From: Nitratireductor sp. GISD-1A_MAKvit
GTDB taxonomy: Bacteria > Pseudomonadota > Alphaproteobacteria > Rhizobiales > Rhizobiaceae
DNA length: 64,000 nucleotides
NCBI RefSeq assembly: GCF_040819555.1
Contig: NZ_CP161920.1
Coordinates: 3,471,001-3,535,000, forward strand
Direction: 5' to 3'
Shown here: piece after piece, positions 1-8,461 of the stretch
Layout of the letters: every line of letters begins with the position of its first letter
Numbering within the stretch: position 1 is the first letter of the stretch
Position numbers and translations under genes: made by a program
Notes under the pieces: generated by a model
Told to the model about the DNA's origin: nothing
The model's input: the letters and a program-made list of their open reading frames with translations, nothing else
The model's database searches: none

Positions 1-2
1 TC

Positions 3-608
3 CGGTCGACCGGCTGCCATGTCACCGGCCTCACGCTGTCCGTGGAACAGGCTCGCTATGCCCGTGCGCGACTCTGTGAAGCGGGATTTTCAGAACGGTC
101 CGAGGTGCGCCTTCAGGACTACCGGGAATGTCGTGGAAATTTCACGAAGATCGTATCCATCGAGATGTTTGAAGCGGTGGGAGAAGAAAACTGGCCCGTC
201 TACTTCAGCAGGGTCAGGTCGCTGCTTGTGCCCGAGGGTCAGGCCCTGATCCAGGTCATCACCATCGACGAGGAACGTTTCAGGACCTATCGGCGCAAGG
301 CGGATTTCATTCAGAAATACATCTTTCCCGGTGGCATGCTGCCTTCAGCGACGGCCTTTGCCAGCGCAGCTCGGGATGCGGGGCTCGCCACCATGGCCGG
401 CCACAGCATCGGCCAGCATTACGCAAGAACGCTTCTGGAATGGGAAAAGCGTTTCCGAGCCGCCTGGGCCGAAATTGCACGGCTTGGCTTCGACGAGCGG
501 TTTCGCCGCATGTGGCTCTACTATCTTGCCTATTGCCGCGTCGGATTCCTCAACCGGCGTATCGATGTCATTCAGTTCGAACTGAAGCCGCAGGCGGCGG
601 GAGGGTGA
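3..608 (+). CDS. cfa: Cyclopropane-fatty-acyl-phospholipid synthase, C-terminal part
   Basis: The gene enters from outside the window, so only the last ~200 residues are seen. The enzyme transfers a methylene group from S-adenosylmethionine to unsaturated acyl chains of membrane phospholipids. The visible part opens with GCHVTGLTLSVEQ, the strand and loop after the SAM site, followed by IVSIEMFEAVG with the conserved acidic residue, FPGGMLP, and the HYARTLLEWEKRF and WLYYLAYCRVGF blocks typical of the family C-terminus. The reading frame is open from base 3 to the stop. The next gene converges on it with only a 5-nt gap. The N-terminal third and the promoter cannot be assessed. Confidence 0.93.
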   Translation, partial: RSTGCHVTGLTLSVEQARYARARLCEAGFSERSEVRLQDYRECRGNFTKIVSIEMFEAVGEENWPVYFSRVRSLLVPEGQALIQVITIDEERFRTYRRKADFIQKYIFPGGMLPSATAFASAARDAGLATMAGHSIGQHYARTLLEWEKRFRAAWAEIARLGFDERFRRMWLYYLAYCRVGFLNRRIDVIQFELKPQAAGG

Positions 609-613
609 TGCCG

Positions 614-1375
614 TCACTCCCTCACCAGCCTGCGCGTGATCGCAAAGCGGATGGTCGCCGGCAATGCATGCAAGAATTTGATCGCGAGCTTCATTTTCCA
701 GGGAAAAATGATCTCATACCTGTCGGCCTCCAGCCCTCGGGCAATGTGGTCCGCAGCCTCGTTTGATGAAATGATAAACGGCATGGGAAAGTCGTTTTTC
801 GCGGTAAGCGGCGTTTCCACGAAGCCGGGGTTGATGATGCTCAGCGACACGTTGTGGCGTTCGGCCTCGGGCTTCATCGCCTCGCACAGATTGTTGAGCG
901 CAGCCTTTGTTGCGCCATAGGTGGCACCGCCGGGAAGCCCGTTATAGCCCGCAACCGAGGCCGTGATCGCGATCTTGCCCCTGCGCCGCCGCATCATCGT
1001 TTCAAGCACGGGCTCAAGCGTGTTGCAGGCGCCTTGCAGATTGACGGAGATCATCTTCTGCGCGTTGGTCGCGCTGAAATCGAAAGCCCCGTCCCGTGTA
1101 TAGGTTCCGGCTGCAAGCACCGCCATGTCGAGCGGTCCCAGCCGTTCCTCGATATCGGCGTGAACCTCACGCGTCCGCTTCATGTCCGTTACGTCCAGGG
1201 GAAAGGCGATCACATGTCCGGGTGCCTCTGCGGCCAGAGCATCGAGTTCGCCGGCGCTCCGCGCGCTTGCCGCTACCTTCCAGCCATCTCTCGCGAGCCG
1301 GAGCGCGAGCGCTCGCCCTATTCCCGAGCTCGCTCCCGTGATCCAGACAGTCCCTTTGTGCGTTTCTGTCGCCAT
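614..1375 (-). CDS. SDR-family short-chain dehydrogenase/reductase
   Basis: A 253-residue classical short-chain dehydrogenase. The Rossmann cofactor motif TGASSGIG lies at residues 13-20, LDVTD near 60-64, the structural Asn at 112, catalytic Ser140, and YGATK supplies Tyr153 and Lys157. The C-terminal ~40 residues contain a basic, hydrophobic stretch (FPWKMKLAIKFLHALPATIRFAI) that may associate with membrane. The start at 1375 is chosen because an AGGAG lies about 11 nt upstream; an in-frame start at 1426 would add 17 residues without a good ribosome site. It converges on the cyclopropane synthase gene. A role in lipid metabolism is possible from that neighbour, but the substrate cannot be named. 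Confidence 0.88.
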   Translation of the reverse strand: MATETHKGTVWITGASSGIGRALALRLARDGWKVAASARSAGELDALAAEAPGHVIAFPLDVTDMKRTREVHADIEERLGPLDMAVLAAGTYTRDGAFDFSATNAQKMISVNLQGACNTLEPVLETMMRRRRGKIAITASVAGYNGLPGGATYGATKAALNNLCEAMKPEAERHNVSLSIINPGFVETPLTAKNDFPMPFIISSNEAADHIARGLEADRYEIIFPWKMKLAIKFLHALPATIRFAITRRLVRE

Positions 1376-1602
1376 TCTCAATCGACTCCTGAAAACCGTT
1401 CGCAACCAATACGGCGGTCGCAGCATTCTGGATCATGTGACGCCAGGCCGATGCACGTGATCTTTCGTCGCGTTCACACTCTTGCCGGGAACGTGTTTCA
1501 ATGAACAGATTTCATTGCCGGGCCGCATGCCTTTGCCAGTCCAACATCATTTCAGAGGCCCGGAAGAGTTGCAAAGGCACCAGGCTCGATGGAGACCGGT
1601 CG

Positions 1603-2019
1603 TTGAAGATCGCACCCGCATTCGAAAGTGCGAAGCGCATCGTGCTGCTTGCCCTGGGCCTGTTGATGCTAGTCCTCGCTCTTATCGGCGCCTTCCTGCC
1701 GGTCATGCCAACAACGATCTTCGTGATACTGGCAGCGGGATTCTTTGCGCGCTCCTCGCCCGCCCTTGAACGCAGACTGCTCGACCATCCCCGTTTCGGC
1801 CCTGCCCTGCGGGGCTGGCGCGAACACGGCGCGATTCCACGCCGCGCAAAAGTCGCCGCCGTGGCGGGCATTGCTTTCGGATACGGCGTGTTCTTCCTGG
1901 CCTCCGCCCCCGGGGCCGTGCTGGCGTTGACGGTCGCCGCGGCGATGGCCACCGTCGCAATCTGGATCGTCACACGCCCCGAAGGAAAAAACCCGTCGCA
2001 TGACAGGCCCGCAAGGTAA
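1603..2019 (+). CDS. DUF454 (YbaN) family inner-membrane protein
   Basis: A small membrane protein of 138 residues. It has one hydrophobic helix (IVLLALGLLMLVLALIGAFLPV), then the family block PVMPTTIFVILAAGFFARSS, the LLDHPRFGPALRGWREHGAIPRRAK motif typical of YbaN/DUF454, and two more hydrophobic segments. Its function in the family is not established. The start is a TTG at 1603, because GGAG lies 8 nt upstream and the family homology begins just after it. An ATG at 1501 in the same frame would add 34 residues that look non-membrane and unrelated. Bases 1376-1602, between this gene and the divergent SDR gene, hold no other gene that I can see. Confidence 0.8.
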   Translation: MKIAPAFESAKRIVLLALGLLMLVLALIGAFLPVMPTTIFVILAAGFFARSSPALERRLLDHPRFGPALRGWREHGAIPRRAKVAAVAGIAFGYGVFFLASAPGAVLALTVAAAMATVAIWIVTRPEGKNPSHDRPAR

Positions 2020-2151
2020 TACCCGTTCCGCGGCTTGCCATTTTTGCCGAGTGACGTTCACACCGGATGACGGGAGGCCAGAGGCATCGTACATTCACCT
2101 GTTCGAGCGACCGGACAGGTGTCTGTGTTGCCTCGCCAGGGGAGGAGATAT

Positions 2152-3474
2152 TTGCGCAGGATTCTGTATTCCTTGCTGGTCGTGCTCACGGCCCATGGTC
2201 TGGGAGCCACCGGTGCCGGCGCGCAGGATGTGCCATGCCGGCTTCAGATCATCACATCCTTTCCCGAGAGCTTCTTTCGCCCGTTTGTTGAACGCTTTTC
2301 GCGCGATCACGGGCAAGCCTGCGTTACCAACAAGAACACCATTGCCCTGATACGCCATATTCGCGAGCGCCGCCGCCCCATCGCCGATGTCGTCTGGACC
2401 AGTTCCCCTGTGGCTTTCGCCGCACTCGACGCAGGCGGGCACATGCACCGCAGGCCCGACCTTGCGCTCGACCCGGCAGAATTTGGCGGCTTTTCGGTGG
2501 ATGAAGAAAACGGGGCGCGGTTTGGCTTCGCCCTGTCTCGGATCGGGCTGATGTGGAAGCCCGACGGAAAGGTGCTCGGATCAGTCCCCGGGGTCGACCT
2601 CCTGACGCAACATCGGTTCCGAAACCGCATCGGCATGACCTCGCCGGCCCGCAGCGGCACCACGCACCTGTTCGTTGAAACCGTCTTGCAAAACGAGGGC
2701 TGGGAGCGGGGCTGGGCACTCCTGTCGCGTCTGGGCAGCAATCTGGCCACTGTGACCGCTCGCAGCTTCGGCGTGCGTGAAGGCATCGTCCGGGATCGGT
2801 TCGGACTGGGCATCGGGATTGATTTTCTCGCCAAGGCAGCGCATGAGGCACAGGCGCCCCTGGCCTTTGCGCCACTTCAGGGGAGTGCAATATTTCCCGC
2901 CAGCGCCGGCATCGCCCGCGATGGTGCCCTCAATCCTCTGGCGGCGGACTTCGTTCGCTTCCTGCGTTCCGACACGGGGCAAAACCTCCTTCTGCGACCC
3001 GCCATTGCCCGCATACCCGTCAAACCCGCTCTGTGGGCACAGGCAGGGTTTCGCCCCCGGCGCGAGAGCGCCTACACATTCGATGCAGCCCTGGCCGCGC
3101 GAAGACTTCCGATCGTGAATGCACTCTTCGATGAAATGATCACATACCGCCACCTCGAACTGGCTGAAATCCGGGCAGACATCGAAAAGCTGTCCGACAA
3201 ACAGAAAACAGTGAAAGATCCGCTGTTGAACAAGCTCGTTGCAGAGGCGCGCGACAAGATGGAAACAGTGCCCGTGGCTGCGTTCATGTCGGATGCCGGG
3301 GAGCTGATTTCACAGCTGGAAGGCAATGGCCTGACCGGGCTCTCGAGAGACAGCGGGGGAACCCTGCGAGACAGCTGGTCGCACGATTTTTCCAACCGCT
3401 ACAGCCGTGCCCGCGAACTGATCGCGCGGGGCAACGCACGGCTGGCCGAGCTTGGTTTCGGGTTGCGCCGGTGA
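2152..3474 (+). CDS. Periplasmic binding protein of a Pgt-like sensory system (PgtC-like)
   Basis: A 440-residue periplasmic protein that begins with a signal peptide (RRILYSLLVVLTAHGLG, ending near AGA-QD). It resembles PgtC, the binding protein that works with the PgtB kinase in phosphoglycerate-type sensing, and is clearly paralogous to the importer binding protein at 7002: both carry SPARSGTTHL/SPSRSGTTHL, an ETxLQxEGWExGW block, RSFGV, and NxLFDxMITYR. Both end in a ~110-residue helical, charged extension. Start is TTG at 2152 behind GGAGG 6 nt upstream; a GTG at 2119 lacks that support. It overlaps the kinase gene by 4 nt (GTGA), so the two are translationally linked. The ligand is inferred to be a phosphorylated organic acid or sugar. 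Confidence 0.82.
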   Translation: MRRILYSLLVVLTAHGLGATGAGAQDVPCRLQIITSFPESFFRPFVERFSRDHGQACVTNKNTIALIRHIRERRRPIADVVWTSSPVAFAALDAGGHMHRRPDLALDPAEFGGFSVDEENGARFGFALSRIGLMWKPDGKVLGSVPGVDLLTQHRFRNRIGMTSPARSGTTHLFVETVLQNEGWERGWALLSRLGSNLATVTARSFGVREGIVRDRFGLGIGIDFLAKAAHEAQAPLAFAPLQGSAIFPASAGIARDGALNPLAADFVRFLRSDTGQNLLLRPAIARIPVKPALWAQAGFRPRRESAYTFDAALAARRLPIVNALFDEMITYRHLELAEIRADIEKLSDKQKTVKDPLLNKLVAEARDKMETVPVAAFMSDAGELISQLEGNGLTGLSRDSGGTLRDSWSHDFSNRYSRARELIARGNARLAELGFGLRR

Positions 3475-5414
3475 AGGTTCATTCCACCTCGCTGCGCAGC
3501 AAGCTGCTGATCGCAATCGCCACCATCGCGGGTTTTGCCGTGGTGGCCATGCTCGTGGCGAACTTCACACTTGGCAGTGTCGGCAATGCCATCTCCCGAC
3601 TGGCCTCAGACAACCTCAGGACGGCGGCCGCAAGTGCCAGGCTCGCCGAAATCGGCCAGGCCATTCGCGTCGACGTACCGATGCTCGGCAACGCACGCAC
3701 CCGGTTCGAGCGGGAAGCGGCACTGAGCCGGCTGGAAAATCATTTCGCCCGCCTTCATCATCTGTTGGAAGCAGATGTCGGGGAACATGCATTCTCACAG
3801 CTGGGTCAGCTCTTGCGTGAAGTGGAGGCCAATGTCGAGGCTCTGGACCGGAATGTTGCCGGGCGGTTTCTTCTGGCCCGGCAGCGAGCGGAAGAAACCG
3901 CCCGCCTGAACCGTCTGCATGGCGATTTCCTGCTGGAGATCGATCCATTGCTTGTTGATGCGAAGTTCAACGTGGAAGCCGCCCTGGGGGAGCCAAACAC
4001 CTCTCGCCCGCCGGATCGGACCTCGCGCGGGCTTGTCCAGCGGGAGGTTCGCCTCACCGAGGCGCTGGGGCGGCTGCATGCCAGCGCGAACCTTGCGGTC
4101 GGGATGATCCTGCGTGGCGCCAGCGAGACGGACTTCCGGCTCATCGAACAGTTGCAGACCCGCCTGGCAGAGACGATTGAAGAAGGCAACGCCAATGCCG
4201 ATCTGATTGCCGACAACGCCAGTGCGATCACGCTGCGCCAGATCTGGCAAAACATAGCCCGTCTTGCCACCGGATCCGACAGTCTGCTCGACCGCCGGCT
4301 GAGAGAAAGCGGGCTCCTGGCAGAAAGTGCCCAACTGCAGGGAATGAATGCCTCCCTGCTTGAAGAGCTTGGCACCATCGTGGCGACCACGGTGCGCGAG
4401 AGTGGCAGTCGCTCCACGCTCGCTTCGCAGGGAATCAATGACATTCTCTTCGGATGGCGCGTGTTCAACGCCATGAGCACCGCCTTGCTTCTCGCCCTTC
4501 TGCTCGGCTTTTCATTTGTTTTCGTGCGCGGCCACCTGTTCCAGCGGCTCATGAAGGTCCTGCATGCGATGGGGCGGATCGCCCGCGGCGAAACCGGCAC
4601 AAGAGTGGGCGTCTCCGGCTCCGACGAGATCGGCCTGCTGGCAGATGCGGTTCGTCAGTTCCGCGACAAGTCCGAAGCGCTCGATCAGCGCGCACGCGAG
4701 TTGCGGCAGGCCAATGTGAAACTCACATCACAGATCGAGCGGCGCAGGAAGGTGGAGACGGAACTGCGCGAAACGCAGGCGGAACTGGTGCAGGCCGCCA
4801 AGCTTGCCGCGCTCGGACAGCTCTCTGCCGGGATTGCGCATGAGTTCAACCAGCCGCTCACGGCGATGGGATCCTATACCCACAATGCGCTGCGCTATCT
4901 CGACCGTGCAGACATCGACAAGGCAAAAGAAAAACTCGCCGACATCGAACGGCTGATCAAGCGGTTGGCCAAAACCTCCAACCACCTCAAAACCTTCGCA
5001 CGACGGCCGCAGGACGTTCTGGTGCGGCACGACGTGCGGGAAGTTGTCTCAAACGCACTGGCGCTTTTCAAGGAGCGGATCGAGCGGCAGGGCATCGAGC
5101 TTGAGCTGAAGCATCCCCCCCATCCGGTTCATGTCATGACGGAACCGGCGCTGCTGGAACAGGTTCTGGTCAACCTTGTTTCCAATGCGCTCGACGCGGT
5201 CGAACCGGTTCATCCAGCCCGCCTCGTCATAAGGGTAAGCGAAACGGAAATGCTGGCGCGCATTGAAGTTGAGGACAATGGCGAGGGCCTCGCCGAGGGG
5301 CTGGACGGGAAGCTCTTCGATCCCTTCTTTACAACGAAACCGCCCGGCGAAGGTCTGGGGCTCGGCCTCTCGATCTCCTACAATGTCATTCGCGATCTGG
5401 GAGGGCCGGCTTGA
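3471..5414 (+). CDS. Membrane sensor histidine kinase, PgtB-like (frameshifted at the extreme C-terminus)
   Basis: Sensor kinase with a first membrane helix near residues 12-33, a large periplasmic helical domain, a second helix near 332-352, a HAMP linker, a coiled coil, a HisKA domain with phospho-acceptor His457 in AHEFNQPL, and an HATPase domain with the N box (NLVSNALDAV), G1 (EDNGEGL), F (FDPFFTTKP) and G2 (GEGLGLGLS). As read it stops at 5414 with GGPA, whereas the usual ending (GG, then RLDVRSRKEDG...VELFKT) continues one frame over to 5472. Removing one G from the run at 5403-5405 gives a 666-residue protein ending in an ATGA overlap with the next gene. It should phosphorylate the sigma54 activator encoded downstream. 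Confidence 0.88.
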   Translation: MKVHSTSLRSKLLIAIATIAGFAVVAMLVANFTLGSVGNAISRLASDNLRTAAASARLAEIGQAIRVDVPMLGNARTRFEREAALSRLENHFARLHHLLEADVGEHAFSQLGQLLREVEANVEALDRNVAGRFLLARQRAEETARLNRLHGDFLLEIDPLLVDAKFNVEAALGEPNTSRPPDRTSRGLVQREVRLTEALGRLHASANLAVGMILRGASETDFRLIEQLQTRLAETIEEGNANADLIADNASAITLRQIWQNIARLATGSDSLLDRRLRESGLLAESAQLQGMNASLLEELGTIVATTVRESGSRSTLASQGINDILFGWRVFNAMSTALLLALLLGFSFVFVRGHLFQRLMKVLHAMGRIARGETGTRVGVSGSDEIGLLADAVRQFRDKSEALDQRARELRQANVKLTSQIERRRKVETELRETQAELVQAAKLAALGQLSAGIAHEFNQPLTAMGSYTHNALRYLDRADIDKAKEKLADIERLIKRLAKTSNHLKTFARRPQDVLVRHDVREVVSNALALFKERIERQGIELELKHPPHPVHVMTEPALLEQVLVNLVSNALDAVEPVHPARLVIRVSETEMLARIEVEDNGEGLAEGLDGKLFDPFFTTKPPGEGLGLGLSISYNVIRDLGGPA

Positions 5415-5472
5415 TGTGAGAAGCCGAAAGGAAGATGGAGTGATCGCAACCGTGGAGCTGTTCAAGACATGA
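5403..5472 (+). other. Out-of-frame C-terminal tail of the PgtB-like kinase (single-base frameshift)
   Basis: The G run at 5403-5405 is followed by CCGG. With one G removed the kinase continues as GGRLDVRSRKEDG and ends at 5472, so its stop overlaps the ATG of the response regulator at 5469. The preserved tail and the restored overlap argue that the shift is recent or a sequencing error. Confidence 0.85.
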
Positions 5473-6830
5473 AGTCGATACCCGTCATTCTGGTGGACGA
5501 CGAGCCCGACATAAGAGACGCATGGGCCGAAACACTCGCGCTTGAGGTCTATGAGCCCTTTGTTTTCTCTGATGGAAATGAGGCATTGAAGGCGCTCAAT
5601 CGCGACTGGCCGGGCATCGTCGTCACCGATCTGAGAATGCCCGGCATGAACGGAACCGCACTTCTTGAAGCAGTTCGCGAGATTGACCGCGACATCCCGG
5701 TCATCATCATCACGGGCCATGGCGATGTGCCCATGGCCGTTTCGGCCGTGCGCAGCGGAGCCTATGATTTCATCGAGAAGCCGGTGGAGCCTGACGTGCT
5801 GCTGGCGGCGGTGGAGCGAGCCGCCCGGATGCGGCAGCTCGTTTTGCAGAACCGAGCGCTGAAAAGCGGCGCAGGCGAGCGCTACGCGCTGGAAAAGCAC
5901 CTTATTGGCAACAGTGAAGCCATCCGGCTTCTGCGCAAGCGCATTGCAGCCATCGCGCTCGCCGATGTGAACACGGTCATCTATGGCGAAACCGGCTCCG
6001 GCAAGGAAGTCGTGGCAACGGCGCTTCATGAGCTTGGCCAGCGGCGCGAAGGTCCGTTCGTGGCACTCAATTGCGGCGCCCTCCCCGATACTCTGATCGC
6101 CAGCGAACTTTTTGGCCATGAGCCCGGCGCCTTCACCGGTGCGGACCGCCGGCGCATCGGCAGGCTGGAACAGGCAAGCGGTGGCACGCTGTTTCTCGAC
6201 GAAATCGAAAGCATGCCCCTTGCCCATCAGACCCAGCTCCTGCGCGCGCTCCAGTCGCAGACCATCACGCGGCTGGGCGGCAGGGACGAAATCGGGATCG
6301 ATGTCCGGGTCGTCGCGGCAGCCAAGAAGGACCTGGAGGCAGCCTCCGAGGAAGGCTCGTTCCGTGCCGATCTTTACTATCGCATCGCCGTTGCAACGCT
6401 CTCCATTCCGCCATTGCGCAAACGGCCCGAAGACGTGCCATTGCTCTTCATGCACTATGCGCAACACGCCGCCAGGCGTGTCCAGATGGATTTTGTGGAG
6501 CCCGATCACAACTATCTGGACGCGCTGCGCAACCGGCCATGGAAGGGCAATGTGCGCGAACTGATCAATCTGGCCGAACGGTATGCTCTCGGCATTGATG
6601 GCGAAGCGCGCAGCTTGGAGGCCGATCAGCTCTCGGACGGTCTTGCCGAACAGATGGACACGTTCGAGAAACGTGTGCTGGCGGCAGCATTGCGCAAAAC
6701 GGGGGGACAGGTTCAGCGGGCCGCTGACCTTCTCCGCATCCCCCGCAAGAAACTCTATCTGCGCATGCAGCGCCATGGGCTTTCCCGCGAGGAATTTCTT
6801 TCGAAGGACCGCGTCAAAAGCGACACGTGA
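5469..6830 (+). CDS. Sigma54-dependent response regulator, PgtA/NtrC-DctD type
   Basis: A 453-residue bacterial enhancer-binding protein. Receiver domain: acidic pair DD at 10-11, phospho-acceptor Asp54 in [12 protein letters not shown], and the conserved Lys in [11 protein letters not shown]+ domain: Walker A GETGSGKE near 173-180, GAFTGA near 220-225 (the loop that contacts sigma54), Walker [11 protein letters not shown]. The C-terminus has a Fis-type helix-turn-helix ([22 protein letters not shown]). The ATG overlaps the intended kinase stop. A perfect palindrome and a consensus -24/-12 promoter follow directly downstream, so the importer operon at 7002 is the probable target. Confidence 0.93.
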   Translation: MKSIPVILVDDEPDIRDAWAETLALEVYEPFVFSDGNEALKALNRDWPGIVVTDLRMPGMNGTALLEAVREIDRDIPVIIITGHGDVPMAVSAVRSGAYDFIEKPVEPDVLLAAVERAARMRQLVLQNRALKSGAGERYALEKHLIGNSEAIRLLRKRIAAIALADVNTVIYGETGSGKEVVATALHELGQRREGPFVALNCGALPDTLIASELFGHEPGAFTGADRRRIGRLEQASGGTLFLDEIESMPLAHQTQLLRALQSQTITRLGGRDEIGIDVRVVAAAKKDLEAASEEGSFRADLYYRIAVATLSIPPLRKRPEDVPLLFMHYAQHAARRVQMDFVEPDHNYLDALRNRPWKGNVRELINLAERYALGIDGEARSLEADQLSDGLAEQMDTFEKRVLAAALRKTGGQVQRAADLLRIPRKKLYLRMQRHGLSREEFLSKDRVKSDT

Positions 6831-6838
6831 ATTGGAAG

Positions 6839-6860
6839 AATGGGTCAGAAATGACCCATT
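6839..6860. promoter_or_regulatory. Perfect palindrome, candidate enhancer site for the sigma54 activator
   Basis: Arms AATGGGTCA (6839-6847) and TGACCCATT (6852-6860) are perfect reverse complements around the 4-nt spacer GAAA. The site lies 8 nt after the activator stop codon and about 75-100 nt upstream of the -24 element, a normal distance for an enhancer-binding protein site. There is no T run after it, so a terminator is less likely. Confidence 0.72.
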
Positions 6861-6934
6861 TCATACCGAACCAGGTAACGCTTTTTCCTATTTATTACAA
6901 CACCTTGCAGATAATCCTCGCCAGAACCGCAAAC

Positions 6935-6949
6935 TGGCACGCCGGTTGC
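6935..6949 (+). promoter_or_regulatory. Sigma54 (-24/-12) promoter of the importer operon
   Basis: TGGCACG, four bases, then TTGC (followed by TT) matches the sigma54 consensus TGGCACG-N4-TTGCW at every defined position, with GG (6936-6937) and GC (6948-6949) 12 nt apart. It lies about 50 nt before the ATG of the binding-protein gene at 7002 and directly after a gene for a GAFTGA-containing activator. Confidence 0.88.
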
Positions 6950-7001
6950 TTCCTTGTTGGAGCGATGAAAAAGATCGCGGTAAATTTCTGGGAGGAATTT
7001 T

Positions 7002-8357
7002 ATGCCTGACTTTAAACGCAAGCCGCTTCGCATGTTCGGACTTGGGGTTGCCACTGCGGCCCTCTTGGCGGCAACGCCGCTTCATGCGGCCGATGACAAG
7101 CTCGTCATCGTCACGTCTTTTCCCTCCGACCTGACGGATGTCTTCAAGACCGCCTTCATGAAGGAGAACCCTTCCATCGCCGTCGAGGTAGTGAACAAGA
7201 GCACGTCCTCGGGCGTAAAATATCTGATTGAGACGGCGCAGAACAATCAGTCGGACATTTTCTGGGCATCCGCGCCGGATGCCTTCGAAGTGCTGAAGGG
7301 CGAGGATCTTCTCGGCAGCTATTCCAAAGAAGTCGACGGCATCCCTGCCGATCTGAACGGCTATCCGATCAACGATCCGGACGGCCAGTATCTGGGCTTT
7401 GCGCTTTCCGGCTACGGCTTCATGTGGAACACGCGCTACATGGACGCCTATGAGCTTCCGGCACCGAAAGAATGGGGCGATCTGGAAAAGCCGGTCTATC
7501 ATGGTCATGTGGGCCTCTCCTCGCCCTCACGCTCGGGCACGACGCATCTGACCATCGAGACCATTCTTCAGGGTGAAGGCTGGGAAGAAGGCTGGAAGAC
7601 ACTGAAAGCCATCTCCGGCAATGCGAAAACGATCACCGAGCGCAGCTTCGGCGTTCCGGACGGCGTCAACAGCGGTTCCTTCGGCATTGGTATCGTGATC
7701 GACTTCTTCGGCTTCTCGTCCAAGGCGTCGGGGTTCCCCGTCGAGTTCCACTATCCGAGCGTGACAGCACTCGTGCCTGCGAACATCGGAGTGGTCGCCA
7801 ATGCACCCAATGAGGGCCCGGCGCAGAAATTCATCGACTTCCTTCTGTCGGAAAAGGGCCAGGCCCTGCTGTTTGACCCAAAGATCATGCGTCTGCCCGT
7901 CAACGAGAATGCCTACGGGGAAGCACCTGAGGGCCTGCCCAACCCGTTTGACGGGTCCATCGAGACGAAGGTCAATTTCGACAGTGACGTCTCAAAACAG
8001 CGCTACAATGTGGTGAATTCCCTGTTCGACGTGATGATCACCTACCGGCTCGACGATCTGCGCAACGCAACCGCTGCCGTGCAGGCCGCCGAAACCGCGC
8101 TCGCCGAATCCGGCTCCGACAATGCCGAGGCTAACAAACTGATCGACGAAGCAAAGGCACTGCTCTACGCCCTTCCGGTGACTGCAGAAGAAGCCTCCGA
8201 TCCGGACTTCAATGCGATCTTCACCGTCAAGCGCAAGAAGGCCGACACCCAGGTCGAGGGTCGTCAGGCCGAGATCGAGCAGAAGTGGGATGCCATGGTG
8301 GTCGAGAACTACCGCAAGGCTGCCGAATTGGCCGAACAGGCCAAGTCGTTGCTCTAA
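7002..8357 (+). CDS. ABC importer periplasmic binding protein (AfuA-like, phosphorylated substrate probable)
   Basis: A 451-residue secreted binding protein with a signal peptide (MFGLGVATAALLAATPLHA-AD) and a type 2 periplasmic binding fold: VIVTSFPSDL, SDIFWASAPDAF, GFALSGYGFMWN, SSPSRSGTTHL, ITERSFGVPDG. A GGGAGGAA ribosome site precedes the ATG. It is paralogous to the sensory protein at 2152 and shares its helical C-terminal extension. Family members of this kind bind iron, polyamines or, in the Afu group, sugar phosphates. The Pgt-like control genes and the phosphatase at the operon end favour a phosphorylated compound. The permease and ATPase follow in the same direction; the 104 nt after the stop (8358-8461) contain no gene. 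Confidence 0.86.
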   Translation: MPDFKRKPLRMFGLGVATAALLAATPLHAADDKLVIVTSFPSDLTDVFKTAFMKENPSIAVEVVNKSTSSGVKYLIETAQNNQSDIFWASAPDAFEVLKGEDLLGSYSKEVDGIPADLNGYPINDPDGQYLGFALSGYGFMWNTRYMDAYELPAPKEWGDLEKPVYHGHVGLSSPSRSGTTHLTIETILQGEGWEEGWKTLKAISGNAKTITERSFGVPDGVNSGSFGIGIVIDFFGFSSKASGFPVEFHYPSVTALVPANIGVVANAPNEGPAQKFIDFLLSEKGQALLFDPKIMRLPVNENAYGEAPEGLPNPFDGSIETKVNFDSDVSKQRYNVVNSLFDVMITYRLDDLRNATAAVQAAETALAESGSDNAEANKLIDEAKALLYALPVTAEEASDPDFNAIFTVKRKKADTQVEGRQAEIEQKWDAMVVENYRKAAELAEQAKSLL

Positions 8358-8461
8358 GAGCACTGCCGCCCGCCGGGACAAGCGCAGCGTGAGCAGCGCT
8401 CCCTGACGCCGGATCCCGGCGGCCGGCCATTCAAGACTTCCCGTTCCAACGGAGCATATCC

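Noticed and set aside
5403-5414. Programmed ribosomal frameshifting as the explanation for the nine G-run shifts
   Set aside because: The genes are functionally unrelated, the shift falls at different domain positions, no slippery heptamer with a downstream structure recurs, and the single-base excess is always in the same sequence context.
6839-6860. Terminator for the sensory operon
   Set aside because: The palindrome has no T run after it, a short AT-rich arm and a GAAA centre, and it sits at enhancer distance from a sigma54 promoter.
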